Positions 17,097 through 26,344 of a DNA stretch of 64,000 bases are shown in pieces; the first letter of the stretch is position 1, and every line of letters begins with the position of its first letter. Below the pieces are notes generated by a model. The model was given only the letters and a program-made list of their open reading frames with translations. It searched no databases and had not been told where the DNA came from. Source of the stretch: Bacteroidales bacterium (lineage in GTDB: Bacteria; Bacteroidota; Bacteroidia; Bacteroidales; UBA932); assembly GCA_017439305.1 (NCBI GenBank), contig JAFSJK010000053.1:1-64000 (forward strand). Reading direction: 5' to 3'. A program made the position numbers and the translations under genes.

Positions 17097-17127
17097 CAAA
17101 GATACGGTTTAACCGGGAAATAATCAA
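17097..17127 (-). promoter_or_regulatory. Promoter of the MGMT-cutC-ridA operon
   Basis: On the minus strand TTG (17125-17127), 20 bp, TATCTTTG (17097-17104). The -7 element ends 5 bp before the ATG, implying a leaderless mRNA. Confidence 0.6.
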
Positions 17128-17201
17128 CCCGTTACCGCTTCCAATTTCAAGGGTGAACGACGTTTTTTCGCGTTTCATCGACAAATAATCGAAATAATCC
17201 G

Positions 17202-17209
17202 TAATTTTG
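17202..17209 (+). promoter_or_regulatory. -7 element of the LytTR gene
   Basis: TAATTTTG ends 8 bp before the ATG at 17218; no clear -33 element was seen. A transcript from here would have a leader of only a few bases. Confidence 0.45.
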
Positions 17210-17217
17210 CAGTCCCT

Positions 17218-18015
17218 ATGGTAAAAGAGACACCGAACATATCGACGGAAACCCGGGTGGACCTGATGGTCTGCCTCCTCATCCTTCCGTGCCTGGCTGC
17301 CGTCTTTCCCCTGGAGGAATGGATCGGATGGCGGGCATCGGACGTCATCATCTATCTGGTATGGACCTACCTGTGCTGGTATCTCGGCCGGCACTTTTTG
17401 CCGGGCATGTTCGCGGCGGGAAAAGGACGGCTCTGGAGCGGGCTTGCCATCCTGTTCCTGACGGTGGTCGTCACCTTCCTGATGAACCTGAGGCAGGTAC
17501 CCTTCCCGCAGGAAAGCGGGACGGACCATCCCGCACGGCTGTATCTGTATCAGCAGGCCATCTGGGTCCTTTATTTCGCCGCGATGGGTACCGGACTGGC
17601 CACCGGCCTGCTGGCCAGGAAACTCCGGGAGCTGGCCTCCGCCCAGGACGCGGAAGAGAAAACGCTTGCCGTCCGCGCCGCGGTGGAAACCCGCGCCGCC
17701 GCAGCCGTTGCCGGGGAAACCGTGACGGTCAAGGCCGATTACAAGGATGTGACCATTCCGCTCAGCGCTATCCAGTACATCGAAGCCAGGAACAACTATG
17801 CCTGCCTCCATCTGGACTACCAGGACGACGTGGTCTCCCAGATCACGATGAAATCACTGCTGGAAATGCTTCCGGAAGGCAAGTTCCTGCGGATCCACCG
17901 GTCCTACATCGTCCCGCTCCACCGGATCGAAAGCAAGAAGGCCACGTCCGTCAAACTGATCGGCGTGGATGCGCCCCTCCCTGTCGGGCGGGCGCATAAA
18001 GAGAATCTGAAATAG
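17218..18015 (+). CDS. Membrane-anchored LytTR-type transcriptional regulator
   Basis: 265 residues. Four hydrophobic segments (about 14-36, 41-60, 76-95, 112-136) precede a linker and a C-terminal LytTR DNA-binding domain (about 165-262): VKADYKDVTIPLSAIQYIEARNNYACLHL, then SLLEMLPEGKFLRIHRSYIVPLHRI. There is no receiver domain and no histidine kinase next to it, so it is a one-component membrane regulator. LytTR domains bind direct repeats in promoters; the target is unknown. It abuts the convergent PD40 gene with one base between stops. Confidence 0.9.
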   Translation: MVKETPNISTETRVDLMVCLLILPCLAAVFPLEEWIGWRASDVIIYLVWTYLCWYLGRHFLPGMFAAGKGRLWSGLAILFLTVVVTFLMNLRQVPFPQESGTDHPARLYLYQQAIWVLYFAAMGTGLATGLLARKLRELASAQDAEEKTLAVRAAVETRAAAAVAGETVTVKADYKDVTIPLSAIQYIEARNNYACLHLDYQDDVVSQITMKSLLEMLPEGKFLRIHRSYIVPLHRIESKKATSVKLIGVDAPLPVGRAHKENLK

Positions 18016-18016
18016 C

Positions 18017-19594
18017 TTATTCGACGCGGCGCGCCAGGGAGACGGGAACCTGCTTTCCGTCGATGAAGGCCGTGATTTCCGCGTCCGGGAAACCGAGTTT
18101 GCGGATGGGATTGAGCTGCGAAAGCGCCTCCCGGAAAGTCTTGAACAAACCGACGCAATAGGTGTACCGCAACGAAGAGGTAAGCCGCTCATACACAGGA
18201 TCCAGGCCACCAATCTCGTCAAGGGTTGCATGGCGCGCCGACGTGAAGATCTGGATCTGGTACGCGACGCCTTCCGGAAGCCGCGTATCCTGGGCAAAAC
18301 GACCGACAGGTCCCACCTTGTAAGAGCCCTGCGTCCCGGCAGGAGGGGAAGCCAGTTTCATCCGCAACTTCGCCCCATAGGAATTCTTTGTGAAAGTATA
18401 GCTGGAACGGGCTCCGACCACCTCGCGGTCGGCCCGCTCCGAAGAGGACACCACGCCGCTCCGCAAGAAGGACTGCTCGATCTGCCGGATGGCCCGGGTG
18501 GTCTCTTCCAGCTGCTTCCTGAGGGGCGTAAGGGCCGTTTCCCTTTCCACGATGGCGGCCGTCAGGGCCGTCCGGCTCTCCCCGGAATCGGTGGACAGCA
18601 GGGCCCTAAGTTCGTCCACCTTTCGTTCATAGGCATAAATCGTATCCCGCAGCGCCCGCGCCTCCGTCATTCTCGCCATATACAGACGGGTGTCGTCGTT
18701 GGACGGAGCGGCTTCTGAAACGGCAGAACCGTGATCCAGCCGCGATGGGTCGTCCAGCGGGTTCAGCGAGGCCATCCGGGCCAGGGCGACCGGGTCGCGG
18801 ACGGGCGTCCGGACCGGATCCGCCCGCTTTTCCAGCACATAGATGTAGACGCTGTCCCGGGAACAGTCCCGGTTGGAGGCGAAAAGGGTGTACCGGCCGT
18901 CGGACGTATCGGCCAGCAGGAAGTCATCGGCAGGGGAGGAGTAGGGAAAACCCAGGTTCTCCGGCACGCCCCAGGTCCCGGCTTCTTCGTCCCATGTCGA
19001 CCGGTAAAGGTCGTATCCGCCCATCCCATACAGGCCGTCCGAGGAGAAATACAGGGTTTTCTCGTCTTCCGAGAGCATCGGAAACACCTCATTCCCAAAG
19101 GAAAGGAGATGTTCGCCCAGCAATTCGGGCGCAGACCACAGGGTATCCTGGTCCCGGGTGATGTACAGGTTCCGGCTGCCCACGGCGTCGGGTGCGGAAA
19201 AGCACACCGAATGGCCGCCTTTGGGAGCGTAAATGGGGAAATTGTCCGATGACGGGTCCAGGACATTGGGACCTTGCCGCCATCCCTGGTTCTTGAGGGG
19301 ATAATACAGGAAGAAGTCCTGCCGGGAAAACCGCTGGCGGGCAATGACGACGGGACTTTCGCAGAAATCCGTCATAACCAGGGCGTTCTGGCAATTGTCA
19401 ATCCGGGAGCGGAGAAGCTGCACCGTATCAGCGGATGCGGTCGCCACCGCGGTCCTGTATATATCCATCGCTTCCTCGAAACGGTACTGACGGTGCAGAC
19501 GGTCTCCTTCCCGGAGGAGGGAATCCGTCTGGGCCCGGAGGCATGGCGCCGCCGCCAGGAGTAAAAAAAAGATGGAAAAAGTCCTTCTTCTCAC
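18017..19594 (-). CDS. PD40/WD40-like beta-propeller envelope protein with coiled coil
   Basis: 525 residues from a GTG start that opens a signal peptide ending near CLRAQ. Residues about 25-75 look TPR-like; about 90-265 hold PD40-type repeats (KGGHSVCFSAPD, SEDEKTLYFSSDGLYGMGGYDLY, DGRYTLFASNRD). A coiled-coil segment (about 320-380, MTEARALRDTIYAYERKVDEL, then ETTRAIRQIEQSF) is followed by a C-terminal region, VAYQIQIFTSARHATLDEIGG...YCVGLFKTFREALSQL, resembling a SPOR-like fold. In Bacteroidetes such proteins are periplasmic or outer-membrane associated; the exact role is unknown. A minus-strand -7 element lies at 19618-19625. Confidence 0.75.
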   Translation of the reverse strand: MRRRTFSIFFLLLAAAPCLRAQTDSLLREGDRLHRQYRFEEAMDIYRTAVATASADTVQLLRSRIDNCQNALVMTDFCESPVVIARQRFSRQDFFLYYPLKNQGWRQGPNVLDPSSDNFPIYAPKGGHSVCFSAPDAVGSRNLYITRDQDTLWSAPELLGEHLLSFGNEVFPMLSEDEKTLYFSSDGLYGMGGYDLYRSTWDEEAGTWGVPENLGFPYSSPADDFLLADTSDGRYTLFASNRDCSRDSVYIYVLEKRADPVRTPVRDPVALARMASLNPLDDPSRLDHGSAVSEAAPSNDDTRLYMARMTEARALRDTIYAYERKVDELRALLSTDSGESRTALTAAIVERETALTPLRKQLEETTRAIRQIEQSFLRSGVVSSSERADREVVGARSSYTFTKNSYGAKLRMKLASPPAGTQGSYKVGPVGRFAQDTRLPEGVAYQIQIFTSARHATLDEIGGLDPVYERLTSSLRYTYCVGLFKTFREALSQLNPIRKLGFPDAEITAFIDGKQVPVSLARRVE

Positions 19595-19617
19595 CTCAAT
19601 CGTTCGTTTCGAGTGTG

Positions 19618-19625
19618 CAAAATTA
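19618..19625 (-). promoter_or_regulatory. -7 element of the PD40 gene
   Basis: TAATTTTG on the minus strand, 23 bp upstream of the GTG start. No -33 element was identified with confidence. Confidence 0.4.
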
Positions 19626-19666
19626 AGAATTCCTTGCGAGAATCTTCATTTATCAGAAAAAATTTG

Positions 19667-19674
19667 TACTTTTG
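19667..19674 (+). promoter_or_regulatory. -7 element of secDF
   Basis: TACTTTTG on the plus strand, 85 bp upstream of secDF, predicts a leader of about 80 nt. The -33 position lacks a clear TTTG. Confidence 0.45.
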
Positions 19675-19759
19675 TACCCTTATTTTGCCGAGGTCTGCAA
19701 GGTTCGGCCCTTGCCGTCGCGGCTTGATGTGGATAAACTAATAATAAATAAAGGAAAAA

Positions 19760-22717
19760 ATGCAAAGCAAAGGTTTAATCAGACTCTTCGCCATCCTGCT
19801 CGCCCTGGCCAGCATCTGGCAGCTCTCCTTCACGGCGGTGACCCGCATCCAGGAGAACAAGGCTGCCAAGGCCGCTGCCGCCAAAGCGCAGCAGTTCGTG
19901 GACGCGAACAATGTCGCCACCGACGTCCGGGAATTCGTCCTTGACTCGGTGGCCGCCATCCGGAACCGCGCCTACATCGACTCCATCAGCAACGAAAAGG
20001 TCTATCTCGGATATACCTACCAGAGCGCCAAGGAAAAGGAGATCAATCTCGGCCTCGACCTCAAGGGCGGTATGAACGTGATGCTGCAGGTCCAGCTCGA
20101 GGACCTCGTGAAGGCTTTGTCGGGCAACAGCTCCGACCCTGACTTCGTGAAGGCCATCGAGGCTGCCAAGAAGAACAACGTCAACTCCAGCCAGGACTTC
20201 ATCGCCCTCTTCGAGAGCGCCTGGGCCGAGAACGCGAACGGCCGCCGGCTCGCCGAGATCTTCGGCACCTACGAGCTCCGCGACAAGGTGAAGCCCGAAT
20301 CCACCGACCGCGAGGTCATCGAGGTCATCCGGGGCGAAGCCAAGAGCGCCATCGACAACTCCTTCAACGTCCTGCGCAACCGTATCGACCGCTTCGGCGT
20401 CACCCAGCCGAACATCCAGCGCATCGAGAACAGCGGCAAGATCCTCATCGAGCTCCCGGGCGTCAAGGACCCGGAGCGTGTCCGCAAGCTCCTTCAGGGA
20501 ACCGCTTCCCTCGAGTTCTGGCCCACCTTCACCGCGAATGAGGTGAACCTGTACGCCGTGGACGCCCGTGTTTCCGAGATCCTCGCGAACCTCGGTGACA
20601 GCACCGCCGTCGCCAACCCGCTCCTCAGCGTCCTGCAGCCCAGCGGCTGGAACAACGCCTGCATCGGCTTCGCCAACGGCGTGGACACCGTGACGGTGAA
20701 CCGCTATCTCGCGATGGCCGAAGACGTCCTTCCGCAGGGCTTCCGCGGCCTCTGGACCGTGAAACCGTCCGAGTTCGTCGAGAAGGGCGGCAACATCTAT
20801 GAGCTCGTCGCCATCAAGGCCACTTCCCGTGACGGCAAGGCTCCGCTCGACGGCGGTTCCGTGACCGACGCCCGCGTGGACTTCAACGGCGGCCGCCAGG
20901 GCAACGGCGGCGCCCCGTCCGTCTCCATGACGATGAACGCCGAGGGTGCCTCCATCTGGGCCCGCCTCACGAAGGACAACATCGGCAAGCAGATCGCCAT
21001 CGTCCTCGACGGCCTCGTGTACTCCTACCCGAACGTCCAGAACGAGATCACCGGCGGCAACTCCCAGATCACCGGCAACTTCGACGTCCAGGAGGCGGAA
21101 GACCTCGCGAACGTCCTCAAGTCCGGTAAGCTTCCGGCTCCGGCTTCCATCATCCAGGAGCAGGTCGTGGGCCCGTCCCTCGGTTCCGCTTCCATCCGCG
21201 CCGGTCTCATCTCCTTCCTGATCGCCTTCATCCTGGTGCTCATCTACATGGTGTTCTTCTACCAGGGTGCCGGCCTCATCGCCGACGTCGCCCTGCTGTG
21301 CAACGTCCTCCTGCTCTTCGGCACCCTCGTGTCCTTCGGAGCCGTCCTCACCCTCCCGGGTATCGCCGGTCTCATCCTGACCCTGGGTATGGCCGTGGAT
21401 GCGAACGTGATCATCTATGAGCGCATCAAGGAAGAGCTGGCCGCAGGCAAGGGCTTCTCCAAGGCCGTCGCCGACGGTTACAAGAACGCCTACTCCGCCA
21501 TCATCGACGGCCAGGTGACCACCCTCCTCACCGGTATCATCCTCTATGTGTTCGGTTCCGGTCCGGTCCAGGGCTTCGCCACCACGCTCATCATCGGTAT
21601 CATCACTTCCGTGCTGACCTCCATCTTCATCACCCGCCTGATCTTCGACGACCGCATCGCCAAGGGAAAGACCGTGAGCCTGTCCAACAACCTCACCCGG
21701 AACTTCCTGAAGAACACGCACATCGACTTCATCGGCCTGAAGAAGTACTCCTACATCATCTCCGGCGCCCTGATCCTCATCAGCATCGCCTCCATCGCCT
21801 TCAAGGGCTTCAGCTACGGTGTCGACTTCACCGGTGGCCGTACCTACGTCGTCCGCTTCGACCAGAGCGTCAAGGCCGAGGATGTCCGCGCCGCTGTGGA
21901 GAACACCTTCCAGGCTGCCGCCGAGGCCGCCGGCGAGGACCAGTACTCCGTCGAGGTCAAGCAGTTCGGTGGTGACGCCCAGATGAAGATCACCACCCAG
22001 TACAAGAACAACAGCGAGGACACCGCCGTCGACGCCGAGATCGAGCGCCTGCTCTTCGATGCCCTCAAGGGCTTCTACGCCGAGCAGACGACCCTCGACC
22101 AGTTCACCTCCACGCTGGAGAACCCGAACGGTATCGTCTCCTCCGACAAGGTGGGTCCGACCATCGCCCGCGACATCACCCGCAGCGCGTTCATCGCCGT
22201 GTTCCTGGCCCTCCTCGTGATCTTCGCCTACATCGCGGTCCGCTTCAAGGGCTGGACCTGGGGTCTCGGCGGCGTGGTCTCCCTCGCCCACACGGCCCTC
22301 ATCGTCATCGGCTTCTTCTCCCTGTTCAACGGTATCCTGCCGTTCAACCTGGATGTGGACCAGACGTTCATCGCGGCTATCCTGACCATCATCGGTTACG
22401 CCATCAACGATAACGTGGTTATCTTCGACCGTATCCGTGAGCAGAAGGCGCTCCACCCGAGCGAGAACTTCCGCACCACCGTGAACACCGCTCTGAACGC
22501 CACCCTCACCCGTACGGTCAACACCTCCGTGTCCACCCTCCTCCCGATGCTCGCCATCGCGATCTTCGGCGGAGAGTCCATCCGCGGTCTGGCCGTCGCC
22601 CTCTGCCTCGGTATCCTCATCGGTACCTACGCTTCCATCATGATCGGTACCCCGGTCATGTACGACGCCACCATGAAGGGCGCTGACAAGAAGGCTGCCG
22701 AGCCCAAGAAGAAATAA
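19760..22717 (+). CDS. secDF: Fused protein translocase subunit SecD-SecF
   Basis: 985 residues joining SecD and SecF, as usual in Bacteroidetes. The SecD half has an N-terminal TM, the D1-type motif LGLDLKGGMNVMLQV (near 110), LPGVKDPERVRKLLQGTASLEFW, then six TMs with GLILTLGMAVDANVIIYERI. The SecF half has GVDFTGGRTYVVRF (near 690) and its own TM bundle, with TIIGYAINDNVVIFDRIRE near 880. SecDF uses the proton gradient to complete export through SecYEG. Arginine is mostly CGT/CGC and glycine often GGT, unlike neighbouring genes rich in CGG and GGC, consistent with high expression. Confidence 0.97.
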   Translation: MQSKGLIRLFAILLALASIWQLSFTAVTRIQENKAAKAAAAKAQQFVDANNVATDVREFVLDSVAAIRNRAYIDSISNEKVYLGYTYQSAKEKEINLGLDLKGGMNVMLQVQLEDLVKALSGNSSDPDFVKAIEAAKKNNVNSSQDFIALFESAWAENANGRRLAEIFGTYELRDKVKPESTDREVIEVIRGEAKSAIDNSFNVLRNRIDRFGVTQPNIQRIENSGKILIELPGVKDPERVRKLLQGTASLEFWPTFTANEVNLYAVDARVSEILANLGDSTAVANPLLSVLQPSGWNNACIGFANGVDTVTVNRYLAMAEDVLPQGFRGLWTVKPSEFVEKGGNIYELVAIKATSRDGKAPLDGGSVTDARVDFNGGRQGNGGAPSVSMTMNAEGASIWARLTKDNIGKQIAIVLDGLVYSYPNVQNEITGGNSQITGNFDVQEAEDLANVLKSGKLPAPASIIQEQVVGPSLGSASIRAGLISFLIAFILVLIYMVFFYQGAGLIADVALLCNVLLLFGTLVSFGAVLTLPGIAGLILTLGMAVDANVIIYERIKEELAAGKGFSKAVADGYKNAYSAIIDGQVTTLLTGIILYVFGSGPVQGFATTLIIGIITSVLTSIFITRLIFDDRIAKGKTVSLSNNLTRNFLKNTHIDFIGLKKYSYIISGALILISIASIAFKGFSYGVDFTGGRTYVVRFDQSVKAEDVRAAVENTFQAAAEAAGEDQYSVEVKQFGGDAQMKITTQYKNNSEDTAVDAEIERLLFDALKGFYAEQTTLDQFTSTLENPNGIVSSDKVGPTIARDITRSAFIAVFLALLVIFAYIAVRFKGWTWGLGGVVSLAHTALIVIGFFSLFNGILPFNLDVDQTFIAAILTIIGYAINDNVVIFDRIREQKALHPSENFRTTVNTALNATLTRTVNTSVSTLLPMLAIAIFGGESIRGLAVALCLGILIGTYASIMIGTPVMYDATMKGADKKAAEPKKK

Positions 22718-22737
22718 GCCCGAAGGGGATCATTCAG

Positions 22738-22796
22738 ATCAAAAGAAAGAGGGATGGCGCTCCGAAAAAAGTCGCGCCATCCCTCTTTCTTTTGAT
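22738..22796. terminator. Long perfect hairpin between convergent secDF and S46 peptidase genes
   Basis: Arms 22738-22760 and 22774-22796 are a perfect 23-bp inverted repeat; the 13-nt loop is TCCGAAAAAAGTC. It lies where two genes converge, so bidirectional termination is the obvious role. No T-run follows the stem beyond the pyrimidine-rich arm itself. The loop is the same (bar one A) as in the hairpin at 49376-49433, whose stem is unrelated. Confidence 0.7.
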
Positions 22797-22807
22797 ACTG
22801 TCACCTC

Positions 22808-24736
22808 TTATTCCAACTCCTTCAGGATCCGTTCCAATCTCACGTAATCCCGGAGGATCCAGAGGACGTAGCGGATATCCACGCAGACGCACTTGTTATA
22901 GTCGGGCGTATAGGAAGCGTCGGAAGCAAGGGATTCCTTGTTGCCGTCGAAGGCCAGGCCGATGAGTTCGCCCCGGGCATTCAAGACGGGGGAACCGGAA
23001 TTCCCTCCCGTTATGTCATTGTCCGTGAGGAAATTGACCGGGCCGTCATAACGGCTCAATGCGGCGACGAAATCCTGGGGGAGCGCAAAGTCATGCTGCA
23101 GGGGGTCGTACTTCTCGTACAGTCCGCGCGGTGTGGAATACCAGGACGTATAGACGGCATCCCAAGGTTCCAGCGAGGACACGACTCCGTAGGTAAGACG
23201 CATCGTAGAGTTCGCGTCGGGATACTGGACGAGGCCTTTCTCCGCGCGATCCTTATATAACGCACGCGTATAGGCGCGCGTGAGTTCCGTCAGGTCCCCC
23301 GTGTGATGCTCGCGGGCGTTAAAGGCTGTAATCTTGACCTCCGTGATGAAATCCATCAGTTCCAGGGGGTGGTCCCACAAATGCTCCGCCAGGGCCTTGT
23401 AATCGCCGGAAAAAGCCCTCCGCAGGGAATCCTGCCGACGACCGATGACATCCCCGGGCAGGTGGCCGAAATACTCCTCCAGGGAGTAGGCGATCAGGTC
23501 TTTCTCCACGCGCGGATCCACTTCAGCCAGGCCGCGGCGGTACATCTCTTCGCGGGTTTCCGCATCCTTGGCATTGGACATCCGAAGCATCGTGGGCGTG
23601 ATACGCATTCCGCGGACAAGGGTCTCGCGATAATAGGCTTTCTCGCGCTCGATGTCTTCAATGGCGGCATATTCGTCCGCAAGTCCCTTCAGGATGTCCG
23701 GCGGCAGGTCCTTTTCCAGGGCCCGCTTCTCGTCCACGACGTGGAAACGCTTGAAACACTGCACTTCCCCTTCCTGCATCTCCTGTACATTGGAGAGGGA
23801 GAAGAACCAGTCGGAGTACTTCATCCGGATGTCCGGATCGACGTCCATCCATTTCCGGACAATCTCCATCTGCCGGCCGCGAAGGCGGTTCGTCACCGGC
23901 CGCTCCACGCGCTCCAGGTAATCGACCTTGAAAGAACTGCTGTAGCGGTCGGTGCGGCCGGGATAGCCGATGACCATCGCATAATCCCCTTCCCGATAGC
24001 CGGACTCGGAAATCTTCAGATGCCAGGGAGAAGCAAGCGGCTCCCCGTGGTCATAGATGCGGTACAGGGCAAAATCGGCCTTGTGCTGCGGCCATTCCCA
24101 GTTGTCCTCGTCACCGCCGAAAGCGGCAAGGGAGACCGGGGGAGCGCCCACCAGGCGGATGTCCGTAAACTTCTGATACAGCGCGAGATAATACTTCTCG
24201 CCAGCCCACATCACATCCAAGGAGGCTTCAAGGCCCGTCCGGGCGGCGTATTTCCGTTCCATCAGGGACGACAGGCGCCGCGACCCGAAAGGGGCGCCCG
24301 CCCGCTGCAGCGAGTCTTTCAGCGCGGCCACTTCGTCGGTCACGTCCAGCACCCGTTTGAGGAAGAAGACCTCCTTACCCCGGAGCGGAATCTCGTCCTG
24401 CCGGAAGAAAGCCCAATATCCATCCTCCAGATAGTTCTTTTCCGGAGTGGACAGGTCCGAGAGGTCACTGTAGGCACAATGGTGGTTCGTGATGAGGAGC
24501 CCTTGGTCCGAGATGACACTGGCCGTGCAGTAGAAGCCGAGCGACACGATGGCGTCGGAAACCGTGGCCCCCGGCGCGTCGGCATTGTAGATTTCCCCGG
24601 CGGAGAGCTGCAGCCCCCGCTCCTGCATCTTTTTTTCCAGGGCCTGGTTCAGGGCGTGGATCATCCACATCCCTTCATCGGCCATCGCCGTCCCGCTCAC
24701 GAGGAGCAGGGCGGCGATGAGTGAAAAGCGTTTCAT
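22808..24736 (-). CDS. S46 family dipeptidyl-peptidase (DPP7-like)
   Basis: 642 residues with a signal peptide. Catalytic parts of a chymotrypsin-like S46 peptidase: LLITNHHCAY (His85/86) and DITGGNSGSPVLNARGELIG (Ser580). Gly598 in AFDGNKES is at the position that separates DPP7 (Gly, hydrophobic P1) from DPP11 (Arg, acidic P1), so a DPP7-type preference is predicted. S46 enzymes release dipeptides in the periplasm for peptide-using bacteria. It is somewhat shorter than the usual 700 or more residues. Last gene of the six-gene outer-membrane locus, 3 bp after the FISUMP lipoprotein gene. Confidence 0.93.
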   Translation of the reverse strand: MKRFSLIAALLLVSGTAMADEGMWMIHALNQALEKKMQERGLQLSAGEIYNADAPGATVSDAIVSLGFYCTASVISDQGLLITNHHCAYSDLSDLSTPEKNYLEDGYWAFFRQDEIPLRGKEVFFLKRVLDVTDEVAALKDSLQRAGAPFGSRRLSSLMERKYAARTGLEASLDVMWAGEKYYLALYQKFTDIRLVGAPPVSLAAFGGDEDNWEWPQHKADFALYRIYDHGEPLASPWHLKISESGYREGDYAMVIGYPGRTDRYSSSFKVDYLERVERPVTNRLRGRQMEIVRKWMDVDPDIRMKYSDWFFSLSNVQEMQEGEVQCFKRFHVVDEKRALEKDLPPDILKGLADEYAAIEDIEREKAYYRETLVRGMRITPTMLRMSNAKDAETREEMYRRGLAEVDPRVEKDLIAYSLEEYFGHLPGDVIGRRQDSLRRAFSGDYKALAEHLWDHPLELMDFITEVKITAFNAREHHTGDLTELTRAYTRALYKDRAEKGLVQYPDANSTMRLTYGVVSSLEPWDAVYTSWYSTPRGLYEKYDPLQHDFALPQDFVAALSRYDGPVNFLTDNDITGGNSGSPVLNARGELIGLAFDGNKESLASDASYTPDYNKCVCVDIRYVLWILRDYVRLERILKELE

Positions 24737-24739
24737 CCT

Positions 24740-26323
24740 TTAGTTGCGTACGCAGCGGACCGGACCGGCGATACGGTAGCTCACCTTGGTTCCGTTGCAG
24801 GTGAAGTCGGCTTCGGCATCCTTGTTGGTCATGGGCATCAGGCCGAAGAACTGGAGGTTCTTGACGCCCGAAGTCTCGTCACCGGAAGTGTTGTAGGTGA
24901 CGCCGGCATAGGAGGAACCGCAAAGCATGCTGGAAGTGATCTTGTCGGGATATTTGGTGTTCCAGCCCATGAAGGTGCCGGCGGTCTTGGTGTTGTCCTG
25001 AATGGAAATGGCACCGACAGGAGCCATGTTGAAACCGTCGGCATTCAGGAGCGCGATGGAGCCGTTGGAACCGTTGTAGTACGGCGCTTCGGCATTCGTA
25101 GGAATCGGAGAGACAGCCTTGCCCACGAGTCCCGTGATATCGTCGATGGTAGGAACATGCCAGCCCGTCGGGCAAATGCCCTGGGCGCCCTCGAGCGCCT
25201 CGGCTTCCGCAACGTTCTGGAGGTCGCCGACGTTCAGGCCCAGGGCGACCTCGGCCTGGTACAGGTAGCCGTTGGCGGCCACAACGGCCTCATCGGTCGT
25301 GAATTCCAGACCCGACTGGTCCGCGTTGACCTTCAGCGGAGCAAAGACTCCGGCGGTGACGGCGCTCAGGTCCGTGGCGGGAGTGCAGCCTTCCGGCAGA
25401 TAAGCCAGGTTCTGGGCCATCCACCACTTGCCGTCCTGCATCTTGACAACGCTGTACTTGACGCCGGCATAGGTGAAATAACCCTCTTCCAGGTTCTCCT
25501 TGAAGTCCCCTTCCAGTTCGCCACCGTCATTCCAGTTTTCAATCTCGCCGGCCAGGACGACTTTGATCTCCTCCTTGTTCACGACGATGGAGACGCTGTA
25601 CTGCTTGCCGGGCTCCAGGTTGGCTTCGGCGAGCTTCTGGGAGAGTTCCTTGCCGCCCACGGTCACTTTCACGACGGGCTTTACGGTCTGGGCCGGGACA
25701 ATGAGATAGTACGTGCCATCCTTGAAGAAAGGCTTCATGGGCTGCCATTTGGCGCCGTCCGCCACCTTGGCCGTCAGGTCGGCGGCAATGTTGGCGACCG
25801 GGACGAACTCCTCGAACACAATGCTTTCGATCTCTGCGCCGGTATTGTTCTTCACCGTGGCGACCAGGCGGCTCAGCTGGTGCTTGAACACCATCGAAAC
25901 GGCGTTGGCGCTCGGAAGGACGTTCTCCTTGACTGCCGATACGAAGTCGGAGGATGCCGTTCCCTTGGTCTGGTCCTGCTGGACGGTGAACATCGTCGGA
26001 AGGGCCTCCCCTTCCTTGTACGGATAATAAGCCTTGAGAGTGCAGGCCTCCTCGCCGTCCTCATACCAGTTGAGGCCGCCGGTGAAGGCGGTTCCGTCAT
26101 ACGTAAACTGCGCGTTGCTGGCAAAGTCGCCGGCCTTGCGGACTATGGACACGCCGATGGCATCGCCATTCTCGAAATTCGTTTCGGTCACGCGGGTAAT
26201 CACCGGTTCCACGCGGATCTTGTACTGGGAGAAATCGACCGGCGTCTGGTCGGTCTCGGGGTTCTTGTTGCAGGCGACGAGGGCCAGGACGGCCGCACCC
26301 GCAAGAATCAATGCTTTCTTCAT
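24740..26323 (-). CDS. Fimbrillin-like lipoprotein with C-terminal FISUMP domain
   Basis: 527 residues; lipobox LALVAC (Cys about 18). The N-terminal 270 residues match the fimbrillin/Mfa-like pattern (NFENGDAIGVSIV, LNWYEDGEEACTLKAYYPY, VSMVFKHQLSRLVATVKN, LEPGKQYSVSIVVNKEEI). The C-terminal half is a FISUMP domain (YSVVKMQDGKWWMAQNLAY, GICPTGWHVPTIDDI, YRIAGPVRCVRN). Surface-exposed pilin-like or substrate-binding proteins of Bacteroidetes use both modules. It is embedded in the TonB/DUF4876/DUF6850 operon, suggesting a surface lipoprotein working with that receptor. Confidence 0.82.
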   Translation of the reverse strand: MKKALILAGAAVLALVACNKNPETDQTPVDFSQYKIRVEPVITRVTETNFENGDAIGVSIVRKAGDFASNAQFTYDGTAFTGGLNWYEDGEEACTLKAYYPYKEGEALPTMFTVQQDQTKGTASSDFVSAVKENVLPSANAVSMVFKHQLSRLVATVKNNTGAEIESIVFEEFVPVANIAADLTAKVADGAKWQPMKPFFKDGTYYLIVPAQTVKPVVKVTVGGKELSQKLAEANLEPGKQYSVSIVVNKEEIKVVLAGEIENWNDGGELEGDFKENLEEGYFTYAGVKYSVVKMQDGKWWMAQNLAYLPEGCTPATDLSAVTAGVFAPLKVNADQSGLEFTTDEAVVAANGYLYQAEVALGLNVGDLQNVAEAEALEGAQGICPTGWHVPTIDDITGLVGKAVSPIPTNAEAPYYNGSNGSIALLNADGFNMAPVGAISIQDNTKTAGTFMGWNTKYPDKITSSMLCGSSYAGVTYNTSGDETSGVKNLQFFGLMPMTNKDAEADFTCNGTKVSYRIAGPVRCVRN

Positions 26324-26344
26324 GGGGCTGATCTTTTATGTCTG

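Noticed and set aside
19728-19736. TGTGGATAA, a perfect DnaA box upstream of secDF
   Set aside because: A single 9-mer is expected about once per 64 kb by chance, and there is no cluster, AT-rich unwinding element or dnaA gene.
19775-22456. An 893-codon open frame antisense to secDF
   Set aside because: Same codon-bias effect. It is rich in Asp, Gly, Glu and Val repeats without any domain, and secDF is unambiguous.
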